Made by a program: the position numbers and the translations under genes. From Lepas anatifera (taxonomy: Eukaryota; Arthropoda; Thecostraca; Lepadidae): a stretch of 64,000 bases of DNA. The stretch's first letter is position 1, and each line of letters begins with the position of its first letter. The notes beneath the pieces are model-generated. The model saw nothing but the letters and a program-made list of their open reading frames with translations. It was not told the origin of the DNA and ran no database searches. The stretch is taken from NCBI GenBank assembly GCA_034440635.1, contig JAOTON010001356.1, forward strand, positions 2,674,501 through 2,738,500, in the 5' to 3' direction. This document shows, piece by piece, positions 23,130 through 36,136 of this stretch.

Positions 23130-23450
23130 CTTTTCTGCGGAGAAAATGCCCTCCCCAACCAGAGCACCTAGCGACTTGCAGTTTTTACTAAAATAATCAT
23201 TGGCATTGAAAATGAAGGATTCCAGAATTTCATGATCTTAGTCCACTTAGGTGCAACGTTATAACATAAAACGTCTTGCGGAGAGAAACGTTCTCGGAAA
23301 CCAGACCAGATATCGACTTGTGGTTTTCACCAGCGTCATCGGCGTCATCACAAACGTAATATTCCAGACTTTCGTGATGCTCAACCCGGTAGCAGCAACG
23401 TTATAGGGTCAAACGTAACAAAACGTCTTTTCTGCGGAGAAAAATGTTTC
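23130..23450. repeat. ~292-bp tandem repeat array, right part
   Basis: This continues the array of 19935-21105 after the 2-kb insertion. One full unit and the start of another (TTTTCTGCGGAGAAAAATG at about 23430) are present before the array stops. Confidence 0.8.
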
Positions 23451-24444
23451 GCGTTTCGCGAAGGGAGTAAAAGTCGCGATTCATACCTACCTACGGAAAT
23501 GTTAAAGAATATGTTGTAACGTTATAACGTGATTTTAACTGAGATAGCCAAATTCTAAATTCATGCCGGAAAACCCGGAACTCAATATGTCTTTTGTCTT
23601 GAAACTCAAAATTTCCGTAGAGAAAAAGGTAAAAACCTACCTGAAATGTGCCTAAGCAGCCGGCAACACTTGTCAGCTGTAAGCGTGACGGCATGCTGAA
23701 GTCACGGTGAGCTATCAATCAATTGAAACCCTTGAAGCGTATTGAATACGGTAGTAGTTTTCAGCTTATGATGCCATCCACAGGCAGATATTTAGGGGAG
23801 AGTGGTGCAAGACGCCCACCCTTAAGGTTAAAGAGGGATTTTTACTAAACGGCTTTCAGTGTTGCTCAAATTTACCATTCAATGCCTTGGACAATCATTT
23901 TTCTTCAAAATTGAAGAGTATCATCTCTTGCAATGCAGTAGGTAAGAAAACTTTAACAGTTTTGTAAGTCATTGCAAAAAGGCGTCTTACACACTGGGGT
24001 GGATAGGACGCCCACCCCATGGGCGTTTTACAAACTAATAATAAAATCAATGGGGAAAACTGTAGCGAACAATTTTGGTTAAAAAAATAACTCCAATGTT
24101 TGAGAGGTGCGGATGACACTCGGCAAAGCAGCGGAACATTTCACTGTTGTGAACGAACAATTTTTTTTTGCTGACAAGAGTCAAATTGAGGAAAACCAGT
24201 AGGAAATCGTGACAAAGTATATTGCCCGAATACTGTAACAATTCCTGAGAACATATACGAAAAAGTCTGAGGTAGCCCATTTCGGAGCTTAAACAAAGTG
24301 CCTACAGACACCATGTGTTCGAACTGAAAAGGTAGTATAAGACAGATGCGCATGCTTAAAGTGCATTCACACTGATATTTAACATACAGGCACTGTGTTT
24401 GAGCTTTGAAATAAGCTGCCGTCACTGTGCTGCGTGAAACTGAG

Positions 24445-24995
24445 CTACCATCACTGGTGTTCGAGCTCTGAAACAAACTTTCCAGAACTTTGCTCACATA
24501 TGACCTGTGCCCTACTGACACAGGTCACACGTGTGTGCCACCTGTTTTTTATCCGCGTCAGTGCACGGAATGCATGCCCATCTGTCACACTCATTACCCG
24601 CCCCCAAACATCTGTTCGCAGGACAAACGGTAGCACATTCCACAGACGAAGCATCGAGCGTCCGCGTTCTGATCGCATCTGGCCACTGCATTCTTGGAAG
24701 CGCAGGACTTGCTCGCTGCAGACCCTTTTACCGTTCTTGATCTTTGCACCCTTGCCCTTTTCTTTTGGATCCATCCTTTGCCTCTTCGCTCTAAGCTCAG
24801 CCTTTACGAGGGACGAGGTAAGTACCGCGGCATGTTCGGCCTTTCTGCCACGAGACCTTTTTGCGCCTTTGGTGACGCGCATAGTTCTTCGAGTAGGTCT
24901 CTTGAACTCATTCCTGAAGTTGATGGCTGATCCAGTCGAGCGTCGTCACCTACCTTGTTCGGCTCTGACTCTTGGTGGGTGGAAGAGGTCACCTC
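24445..24995 (-). pseudogene. C-terminal remnant of a pogo/Tigger-type DDE transposase
   Basis: Two overlapping minus-strand frames give PSTSGMSSRDLLEELCASPK, then, after an apparent frameshift, RGRKAEHAAVLTSS followed by LVKAELRAKRQR. The sequence SP..-PK..-(R/K)-rich-AVLTSSP.K.EL is characteristic of the tail of animal Tigger/jerky-like transposases. In a third frame, a cysteine cluster (ARCFVCGMC) may be what is left of the C-terminal zinc-finger-like region. The helix-turn-helix and DDE core are missing, so it cannot be functional. Identification is by motif memory only. Confidence 0.42.
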
Positions 24996-25192
24996 TTTGT
25001 CTTAATCCTTCCCGGCTCTTTTACTTCACCACGATGGTGCCGTCTGGGGGTCCGAGCTGCAATGTTAAATTCCTACTCACGCTACGTGTGGATGCGCCTT
25101 TTTCAGCTCAGCGAGTGCTTCCTTCAAGGAGTCCACCCCATAACTGCACCGCTGGCTTGTTCGTGGACGCAAAATTTCTGAAAGATAGATAC

Positions 25193-25560
25193 GCAGTGGC
25201 GGCGGATAAGGGGGCGGGGGAGCAGTTGCCCCCCAAAAAATTATCAGAGGGGCCCCTGGAAAAATTTTCCTTGGTTCTTTTCTGAATGTTCATGAACGAC
25301 CTGACTGGGCCCTCAACAGTTCCTCAGTTTTTAGGGGCCCTTTGCTGTCGAGGGGGTCCCCATCGTCAAGGGGGCCCACTGGAAAAATTATTGCCCTCCA
25401 TCCGAAAATAACATCCGCCGCCACTGGTGTGGGGACAAAGGCATTTGTCCCCAAAGCCCTCCGTCGCCACCCCTTTTCAAAAACAATATGTTTTTCACAA
25501 CTTTGGGCTCCGTTGCCCCCCCTCCCCAACATACGGGCTGGATCCGACCCTGTCCTGAAA
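25193..25560. mobile_element. GGCGGAT-type hAT-like repeat, possibly nested
   Basis: CAGTGGCGGCGGAT at 25193 is inverted at about 25413-25426 (ATCCGCCGCCACTG), bounding a ~234-bp unit. Sequence continues to a second hAT-like end CTGGATCCGACCCTG at about 25540-25554. No matching 8-bp flanks were found, so the borders and nesting order are unresolved. It interrupts the Tigger-like remnant. Confidence 0.4.
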
Positions 25561-25720
25561 TGTGTCTAAAAATGGTCAAATGATTGTACAACTGTCCGTG
25601 AAACATTCCAAAATTAATCGACATGTATATAGTGTAAGACGCTTCTCCTGCGGTGTAAAACGCCGCCCCTGGGCGTCTTAGCAGCCATCTGCATGGGGCG
25701 TCTTACCGCCTTCTCATGGT

Positions 25721-26212
25721 GAAAATAAATGGCGCGCTATTTATCAGAGACAATTCCGGCGCATCCGATCAAACGCTATTCTGACGCCAAAATTATCATA
25801 TTCACTGAGAAAAATTTTGACTCCGGAAAGGAGAGTTTACTCCCCGGAGCGGCGTAATGTGACCCTGTAAAAATGTCCTATCTTTTTCGGTGTTCATCGA
25901 CACCGCAGAGGAGAGTCACCATGACTAAGGGGGTCACATGACTCTTTAAAGACGGGTCACTTGACTCGCCAAATAACCATGAAACCCGCCGATTCGGAGT
26001 CAGTTGACCCTTCATTTACGCACGATGTGACCCTCCAAAACAGGGTCAGGTGACCCTTTATAGGAGGGTCATACAAAATGCCCTGGAAAGGATAATTCAA
26101 ATAAATCGCTTCGAGGACTAGCAGCAAAAGAACACACACGTTTGTAGCGTTTTATTACCGTCAGGCAAACAATTTCGATTAATTTACGAAACATACAATA
26201 ATCCAAGCAAAC
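25721..26212. repeat. GGGTCA-rich stretch with ACTGAGAAAAATTTTGACTC end
   Basis: ACTGAGAAAAATTTTGACTC at about 25806 has an inverted counterpart in GAGTCAAAATTTTTCTCAGT at about 50364-50383, suggesting the terminus of a dispersed element. Between 25855 and 26075 the words GGGTCA/TGACCC and GAGTCA recur many times. The right border was not found and no ORF is convincing. Confidence 0.4.
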
Positions 26213-26216
26213 TTAA

Positions 26217-27430
26217 CACGCGCACTGCTGGGTCCCTGGCATGACACGCCCCGCTGGGGGGCGTTTTTCGCCCCCCCTCCGTATCTAATTTCCCACGAAA
26301 GCTAAAGGAAAATTACGGGCGGCGTTCGAAAGCTCTTGACAAGACGAAGAGATTGTATACGAAGAATTTTTATGTCAGGTCAATATTGAGGTCAGCATAC
26401 GTCAAAGAAGGTTCCATAAGCTTACAACAGAGCAGTGTACGTTTCTCTCTCTAGATCGCTGGGAGGTGTTTTTCGCCCCCCTCCGTAGCTCATTTCCCAC
26501 AAAAGATAAAGGAAAATTACGGGCGGCGTTCGAAAGCTCTTGACAAGACGAAGAGATTGTATACGAAGAATTTTTACGTCAGATTAATATTGAGGTGAGC
26601 AAAGGTCAAAGAAGGTTCCATAAGCTTACAACAGAGAAGTGTACGTTTCTCTCTCTAGATCTCCCCTCAGGGGAGATAGAGCAAATCTTTATGCATCGCT
26701 GGATTCCTCTCATGGCGGAAAATCGAATTATGTATAATATGACCTTCCTAGGTCAAGTAGCAAAAATGACCTGGACTCGAGCCAGGTCAAGGTCACAGAG
26801 TGACGTGGTATGGTCATGTTGCATATCAATCGACTCCCCGTGACAATATAAGAACAACGAAAGCAAAATGGGAGCTTTATCTCAATTCAGTGAGAAGTTA
26901 TTGGCAAAACAATCAATCTATGCTCTCGTGACCTGACATGACCTTTGAGACGTCAGATGCTCAAAAACTCAACTTTATGGTCAAGATCGTGGTAAGAATA
27001 GTCGGTTTGAGTATTTTCGGTTTTAACTATCCAGTATTTACTGCAAACGAGCCAATTATATTTTTCCCTATAGACTTATAATGGGGTGACCAAAAAATTG
27101 ACCCCACCTTAAGTCAACAATATAAAAATTCCGAGATAGCAGATTTGTAGACCCTGATAACCTCATCATATCGTAGAAGTTTCAAACTGATCGGTTCGCT
27201 GATGTTCCCTTGGCGCTGCTTCAAACTCGTGAATTTAGGTTTTGAGGTCGGGTCACTTGACCTTAAATAGCTCCTTGACCTAACATGACCTTAACTCAAA
27301 AATTTTGTGAGATGTGTTAAATTAATCAGGGATAAGGCACTGTAAGTTTCGTTGTTCTGCATCTCTTCGTTTTTGCGTTATCTGGGGAAAAAGCAGAAGG
27401 GGGCGATTTCGCCCCCCAGCGGTGCGCGTG
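26217..27430. mobile_element. TTAA-site TIR element T5, 1,214 bp with internal duplication
   Basis: It is flanked by TTAA (26213-26216 and 27431-27434). The left end CACGCGCACTGCTGGG and right end CCCCAGCGGTGCGCGTG are inverted repeats, followed inside by GGGGCGTTTTTCGCCCC-type palindromes. A ~195-bp block containing AGGAAAATTACGGGCGGCG is present twice in tandem (about 26269-26462 and 26463-26650), which explains why it is longer than its relatives. AGGTCA/TGACCT hexamers are frequent. No transposase was seen. Confidence 0.82.
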
Positions 27431-27434
27431 TTAA

Positions 27435-29458
27435 CTATAGTTATCCGGGCGGGCAACTGAACCACACACTAAGCAATCACTGGGCAGACCTTGACGGAAT
27501 CGTCAAGGAAGTCCCCTGAACAGAATTGTTCTTATCGGGTAAGTGCGCACTTCGAGTGGGGCTGGCCAATGCCGACCGAAAATCACATTAGGATCACGTT
27601 ACAACAGCCTATCACAATGTCAACTTGCCGGAAATACACAGCCGTACCCATTGCAGCGAGACAACGTCCAAATACACATCTTCCAGCGGGTCATTGGCGT
27701 CTCTCGGCGGGAATGCGCGGCCGCCGCCGGAGGGTGGCTGATCTGAGATCAGCTCATATACCGGTAACGGCCGCGTAAGGCACACCCGTATGGCAAGGGA
27801 CGGTCACGCAGGGACATAAAAAGTAGCACAAAACAAGTTATTCGTCAAAGTATTCACTCAATTTGAAACCATATCACAATTTCTTAAAAGGTTCTGCTCG
27901 GGATCCGTGGTATGAACCCCTCGAACACGGCCTGCCTCTCCACGTACATCCGGCCGTTCCAAATGGTGATACAGTACTGTCGGTTTAAATTTCCACTCCT
28001 GGATGAAGTCACCCACACCAGTTTACCCTTATGAGGTCAGCAATAGTTTTATGGAAAGCACCAAAGCATAAAACCCCCACCCTAACCCTACCCCCTGACC
28101 ATTTTAAACGCTGTTCTTCCACAGAACTGACAGTTTCCATTCTCTCACGCAGTATGGCATGGATCGCCTTCCTGTTCTTCAGGACAAAGCCCTCGGCGTC
28201 ACCCTTGTCCTTGAATACAACCGACACTAAGAAATCGCTGATGCGTTTGAGACTTCCCGCACACCACTGATTGAAAACCAGAAGAACTGCGCCCCATAGG
28301 AACGCCTTCTCATGATCCGTTGTCGGGACAGCAATCACAGCCTGCCATCGACGTACATCTGGCCGTTCCAGGTGCCGAGTTCATATTGGTGTTACGGTTC
28401 GACTTTCCCTTGGATGACGTCATTCAGATCAGCGCGGAGGAGGCGCACCATGTCCGTGACTGCAGTCTCTGCGGAAATGTAATTGAATCACTCAATTTCT
28501 AAAGCAAAGGTGTTGTCGAGAAGGCTCGCGCGGTAACATTGTCCTGTTTATACACAAACATTTAATTATTATTTTTTGCACCGTAAAATCGAATATCGCG
28601 GGATATTCTTCACAAGAAGCACTGGCAGTTAAGACAATTCACCCAATGTTAGGGTACCAGGGCGGATGAAACCCCCTACAGGGTGACAAGGAAACATTCA
28701 AAATGTTTGTTAAGTCTTATAACTCAATACAATGAGGTACATTGAGCTGCAAAACGCAAAAGTCTGAAGATACCTGGTCCAATGTATCGAAAATCTCGTT
28801 CAATATTTAATAGCTCTAAACAAGCGATTCCTCTAATCGTGGCGAATCAAATGATGTAAAATATGGTACCTTATTTCAAATTGTAAAAATATCACGACAT
28901 TGACCTACGTCAGGGTCACAGGGTGGCCTGGTATGGTCATGGTGCATATTCTACCGGAACCACAGCGGCATGCCCTACTTCATGACCTCATTAACCCCAT
29001 TCAAAGTTCACATCACCATACAAATCATTTCAGATGTTTGGCGTGTACCCAGCAAGGTTTCACACTGAAGTTAAGAAATAAAACAGAAGTTCTTAAAACA
29101 AAATACAGTTCGAAAAAAAATCATCAAGCTGGGTCAAACTCCACCATAGGTAAAAATTATGATTTTTCGGAAAAGTTCCATACGGTTTTTTCTCATATGA
29201 AACTATACATGCATTGCCCAATTCGTCCGGGCGATAATTTTAATCACGAGCGAGGCAAACACACCAGGGCAAAGAAATATAACACAACTTAGAAACATAA
29301 TATACCACCGTGCAAGGAAAAGTAGATCATGAAAGGCTGCACATTACTCAAGTTCCCTGCTCTAGTCTATATGAGATATCGGTTTCTTCCCGACACTGGT
29401 ATTCCCAAAAAGCTCAAAGTTCGCGTATCTAAGGCACTCACTCAAATCACACGCTCCA
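27435..29458. other. intergenic DNA with a diverged internal duplication and an element fragment
   Basis: It contains the duplicated segment described at 27920-28435. At about 28830-28965 there is a fragment resembling the interior of the TTAA elements (GCGAATCAAATGATGTAAAA, then CAGGGTCACAGGGTGGCCTG), without terminal repeats. The rest shows no recognisable gene. Confidence 0.45.
27920..28435 (-). pseudogene. unidentified, possibly decayed coding segment with two related copies
   Basis: Two related ~90-bp segments (about 27925-28015 and 28337-28430) read on the minus strand as ITIWNGRMYVE and LGTWNGQMYVD. Between them an open frame of 109 codons (28338-28009) includes NQWCAGSLKRISDFLVSVVF. 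The amino-acid pattern is conserved better than the DNA, which suggests past coding. In-frame stops flank the motif in the upstream copy. The family was not recognised, and this could be a host or a mobile-element gene remnant. Confidence 0.3.
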
Positions 29459-29462
29459 TTAA

Positions 29463-30467
29463 CACGCGCCCCGCTGGGGTCCCTTGCATGACACGCCCCA
29501 CTGGGGGCGTTTTTCGCCCCTCCGTATCTCGTTCCCCACGAAAGCTAAAGGAAAATTATCGGCGGCGTTCGAAAGCTCCTGACAAGACGAAGAGACTTTA
29601 TAGGAATAATTTTTAGGTCAGGTCAATATTGAGGTTAGTATAGGTCAAAGAAGGCTCCATAGGCTTACAACAGAGCAATGTACGTTCCCCTCTCTAGATC
29701 TTTCCTCAGGGAAGCTAGAGCAAATCTTTATGCATCATTGGATTCCTCTCATCGCGGCGAATCAAATGATGTATAATATGACTTTGTTAGGTCAAATAGT
29801 CAAAATGACCTGACCTCGACCTAGGTCAGGGTCACAGAGTGACCTGGTATGGTCATGTTGCATATCAATCGACTCCCCGTGACAATATGAATACAATGCA
29901 AGCAAAATAGGAGCTTTATCTCAACTCAGTGAGAAGTAATTGGCAAAACAATCCCTCTCTGCTCCCCTGACCTGATATGACCTTTGAGAGGTCAGATGCT
30001 CAAAAAATAAACTGTATGGTCAAGATCCTGGTAAGAATAGACGGTTTGAGGATTTTCAGCTTTATCTATCAAGTATTTACTGAAAACGAGTCCATTCTAT
30101 TTTTCACCATAGACTTATAGTGGAGTGACCAAAAGTGACCCCACCTTAGGTCAACAATGTCAAAATTCCAAGATAGCAGATTTGTAGACCCCAATGACCT
30201 TATCATATTGTGGAAGTTTCAAACTGATCGGTTTGCTAATGTTCGCTGGGCGCTGCTTCAAACTCGTAATTTTAGGTTTTGAGGTCGGGTCACTTGAACC
30301 TGAATAGCTCCTTGACTTGACATGACCTTAGCTCGACAATTTGGTCACACGTGTAAAACCAATCAGGGATAAGGTACTGTAAGTTTCGTTGTTCTGCGTC
30401 TCATTGTTTTTGAGCTATCTGGGGAAAACCAGGAGGGGGGCGAATTTCGCCCCCAACGGGGCGCGTG
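29463..30467. mobile_element. TTAA-site TIR element T6, 1,005 bp
   Basis: It is flanked by TTAA (29459-29462 and 30468-30471). The left end CACGCGCCCCGCTGGGG and right end CCCCAACGGGGCGCGTG are inverted repeats. It is closely related to T5 and, inverted, to T7 and T8. Recurrent AGGTCA/TGACCT hexamers include GGTCAGGTCAATATTGAGG near the left. It is non-autonomous. Confidence 0.85.
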
Positions 30468-30471
30468 TTAA

Positions 30472-31154
30472 CTTGGTAACCCTGTGCCCCATACCCCAAC
30501 CCAACACACAAATTGACATCAACGATATGCTCACCTCGATCACAGCTAGTGGCAGAGCTAGTGTTCGCCAGCACCCTCTGGAACGTAGCCTGAACTTCGC
30601 CCGAGCGGACACTTGGCGGACAATCCACCATTCTGTCGATTTTGCTCCAAATCTGTAAAAAAAGAGACAAGACCTGCATGAAGGATGGATATGGAACAGG
30701 TATAAATAAACGGTACTTGAGCGCTACAAGACTATCGCTGAAGGCAAATAGATCAATGAAACAATAATGTGATTATGACAAGTGCGAGAAACACAGAATT
30801 TGTTCAATTAGCGTTTGTTACATGGAATTTTTATTTTAATTTGAATACGTTCATATATATTCATGTCACACAGAGCACAATTGTTAATAATACAAAAACG
30901 CTGCAAAAATAGTTATAGGAAAGACAAGTGGCTGGAGTTAAATTTGAAAGACACTCCTTTAGGAGGACGAGGTGGACGGGGGCACCAGAGCTTGGGCATT
31001 CGCGGCGGCGACGGGGCCAGGGGCGCAGCGGAGCGCGCCCAACCCGTCGGTGGGGGAGCGCGACGCGATTTAATTTCGTTTTGCTCATTTCTCTTTTTTT
31101 CTTTCCCCTGTGCTTTGAAGGTGATGATGGTACCATATGTCATAGTTGGGGAGG
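30472..31154. other. intergenic DNA, nothing recognised
   Basis: A GC-rich patch at about 30955-31070 lies just upstream of the CT repeat. ORFs here run into the dinucleotide repeat and are artefacts of it. Confidence 0.45.
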
Positions 31155-33283
<2,129 letters not shown>

Positions 33284-33524
33284 CCGTTTTCACAACGTGA
33301 ATTAAATCGAAATCAACCTTGGGTGTCTTTTGGTAGTTTTTTTAACATTTCCCAAGCCAAAAAAACCAGCGTTCATTTCAGTGAAACTATAGAAGTTTGA
33401 GATATATACTTACCCAAAATTGAAAGCAATGACCCTAAATATCTTGATTCTGAGCTTTTCCTGGCATTAAATTCAATAGATAAATCTAAATTAATGTATA
33501 TATATTTTAGAAATATCCCCAGAT

Positions 33525-33585
33525 CTTGGGCGTCTTTTTTGAAAAAACCGACCTCCAGGGTCGGTTTTTTCAAAAGACACCCAAG
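33525..33585. repeat. near-perfect hairpin in unit A
   Basis: Two arms of about 28 bases pair around a TCCA loop: CTTGGGCGTCTTTTTTGAAA followed by AAACCGACC, against GGGTCGGTTTTTTC followed by AAAAGACACCCAAG. The outer arms repeat the GGGTGTCTTTT motif of the unit's termini. The same hairpin occurs in copy B. Confidence 0.9.
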
Positions 33586-34030
33586 CCTCTAGATCCCGTC
33601 TTTTCGGTCTCTAGATTTGTCTGGAGGGATTTTTCAAAGGCTTCCATATGCAGGAGCGAATTTTGAGGTCGGTGACTTATGCAGGACTTGCCCGCTTGAC
33701 GTCACTGCTTACGTCATAGCCAAGAACCAATCATCGGACAGTATTCTGGGAGCAGCATGGCCGCGTTCAAGGCCCTAGAGAGAGAGAGGTCGCGTTCGGG
33801 GAACGTGTTCGGGATAAGTTTGTTCTCTAATGTTTCTTTTCTCACGGTATATGAGCTACGATCGTTATTTTACGTGTCTTTAGGAACAAAAGTTAAATAT
33901 TTGATTGAAATTATTTGATCGTTACCAATTTTTTGCGGCAGTCAGGCAGACATTTTTCCCATCACCATACAGATCGGGGGTCAATTAAAGGGGCAGGTGC
34001 CCCTCCTATCGACCATCTGCGCCCCTGAAT

Positions 34031-34276
34031 CATAGGCGGATCCAGGATAGCCGATCGGGGGCACCTTTCCGGGTTGGCACCATCCAGACCAGGAGGGTGC
34101 CACTTTTGACCAAAAAACTATGAGGTGGGCGCCAAATCGTATCGGTGGGCGCCGATTTTCCCATCCTGGGGAGGGAGGGGTGAGAACCGACATTTCAGGG
34201 CAGCGCTGTGACCATTTTAGGGGGCGCCGAGCGTCAATCGGAGGGACACGTACCCCACCCCCTGGATCTGCCTATG
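34031..34276. mobile_element. hAT-type MITE (CATAGGCGGATCCAGG ends), copy A
   Basis: Ends CATAGGCGGATCCAGG and CCTGGATCTGCCTATG are inverted repeats. The flanking 8-mers CCCTGAAT (34023-34030) and CCCTGGAT (34277-34284) match at 7 of 8, consistent with an aged hAT target duplication. The following ~350 bp repeat parts of its interior (GGTGGGCGCCGATT), so this is a nest of related sequence. A relative lies at 54350-54573. Confidence 0.7.
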
Positions 34277-35157
34277 CCCTGGATGGTTACGGTGCCGCCT
34301 GAAGGGTTGATGGCGCCCCTGAAATGTCGCTTTTCACCTTTTCTCCAAATATGCGAAAATCGGCGCTCATTGTTAGGATTTTGCGCCCGCCTGAAATATT
34401 TTGCCGGTCCAAGGTGGCGCCCCCTGGTCCGGATGGCGCCCCCGGGAAGGCGCCGACATTGCCGATCGGGGACACCTTTCCAGTGGGCGCCACTTCTTGC
34501 CTGCAAAACTTTTCAGGTGGGCGCAAAACCCTATCGGTGGGCGCCGATTCTCGCATTCTAGGGGGGGGTTGGAAGCGACATTTCATTTCAGATGGCGCCG
34601 AGGGTCCATCCTAACCCCCCCCCCCAGATCCGTGTACGCGAGGTGACGGAACTAGTGATGTGGGAGGTGACGGCACTGGTGAGGCGGGGGTGACGGCACT
34701 GGCAAGGCCGGAGGCGGGAGGCGACGGTGTTCGTGAGGCGCGAGGCGATGGATAGTTGGGGGGGTGGGGGAGACCATGACGCCGTAGACTGCACATCGGC
34801 TCATCGAACAGTTGAGGCATCTCCTCCGTCGATATATCGCCGGTGTCACGTTCACGAGTGTGTCGAGGACTGACTGAATCAGAGGGGGCCACCGCTGTTC
34901 CAAGGAGCCGCCGCAGGCCCGGGTTGGGCCGTCGCCGCCACTGGCCCGGGTTGGGCCACAGTTACCCAGGCGACTACCGTTGCCGCAGGCCCAGGTGGGG
35001 AAGCCGCCGCCACCGAATAACTTCTCACAATGCGGCGACCGGCAAGTTGCCACGCAATCTCCAGTAGGCGGCAACTCCATCGGCCATAGCTTACCAAACA
35101 TACATAGGGATTGTAGGTCAACATGGTGAAATGGGCAGTGTGCGTCTGAGAATTTAA

Positions 35158-36136
35158 CACGCGCCCCGCAGGGGAGGGTGAAATTCGCTCCTCCTGGTTT
35201 TTCCAGATACCTCAAAAACGAAGAGACGCAGAGCAACGAAGTACCTTATTCCTAATCAATTTTACACATCTGACCAAATTTTTGAGTTAAGGTCATGTCT
35301 GGTCAAGGAGCTATTTAAGGTCAAGTGAACCGACCTCAAAACCTAAAATTACGAGTTTGAAGCGGTGCCCAGGGAACATCAGCGAACCGATCACTTTGAA
35401 ACTTCCACAATATGATAATGTCATTAAGGTCTACAAATCTGCTATCTCGGAATTTCTATATTTTTTACCTAAGGTGGGGTCAATTTCTTGGTCACCCCAT
35501 TATAAGTCTATGGTGAAAAATAGAATGGGCTCGTTTTCAGTAAATATTGCATAGATAAAGCTGAAAATCCTCAAACCGTCTATTCTTACCACGATCTTGA
35601 AAATTAAGTTGAGTTTTTAACCATCTGACCTCTCAAAGGTCATATCAGGTCACGGGAGCATAGAGTGATTATTTGGCCAATAACTTCTCATTGAATTGAG
35701 ATAAAGCTCCCATTTTGCTTGCATTGTGCTTACATTGTCACGGGAAGTCGATTGATATACAACATGACGATACCGGGTCACTCTCTGACCCTGACCTAGC
35801 TCGAGGTCAAGTCATTTTCACTATTTGACCTAGGAAGGTCATATCATACATCATTCGATTCGCAGCGATGAGAGGAATCCAATGATGCATAAATATTTGC
35901 TCTAGCCCTCCTGAGGGCAGATCTAGAGAGAGAAACGTACACTGCTCTGTTGTAAGCCTATGGAATCTTCTTTGACCTATGCTGACCTCAATATTGACTT
36001 GACATGAAAATTCTTCGTATAAAGTCGCTTCGTCTTCTCAAGAGCTTTCCAACACCACCCATTATTTTCCTTTAGCTTTCGTGGGGACCGAGATACGAAG
36101 GGGGGCGCGTCATGCAAGGGACCCCAGCTGGGCATG
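35158..36136. mobile_element. TTAA-site TIR element T7 within unit A, 979 bp
   Basis: It is flanked by TTAA (35154-35157 and 36137-36140). The left end CACGCGCCCCGCAGGGG pairs with a more diverged right end CCCCAGCTGGGCATG. It is inverted relative to T5 and T6. The same insertion at the same place is in unit B (41071-42055), so it predates the tandem duplication. Confidence 0.82.

Larger units (their letters stand above)
23797..25720 (-). mobile_element. decayed pogo/Tigger-like DNA transposon
   Basis: The left border reads TTA GGGGAGAGTGGTGCAAGACG. This GGGAGAGTGG...GACGCCCA terminus type is common in invertebrate pogo/Tigger relatives. GGGCGTCTTA/TAAGACGCCC motifs recur inside both flanks (about 23817, 23980, 24010, 25635, 25665, 25695). 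A minus-strand fragment of a DDE transposase C-terminus lies inside, and the catalytic core is absent. A second repeat has inserted at about 25193-25560. The right border is uncertain. A similar terminus motif is at about 60550-60580. Confidence 0.45.

Noticed and set aside
24434..25285. 283-codon plus-strand ORF
   Set aside because: It lies opposite the transposase-tail remnant and runs through an inserted repeat; the composition is not protein-like and no domain is visible.
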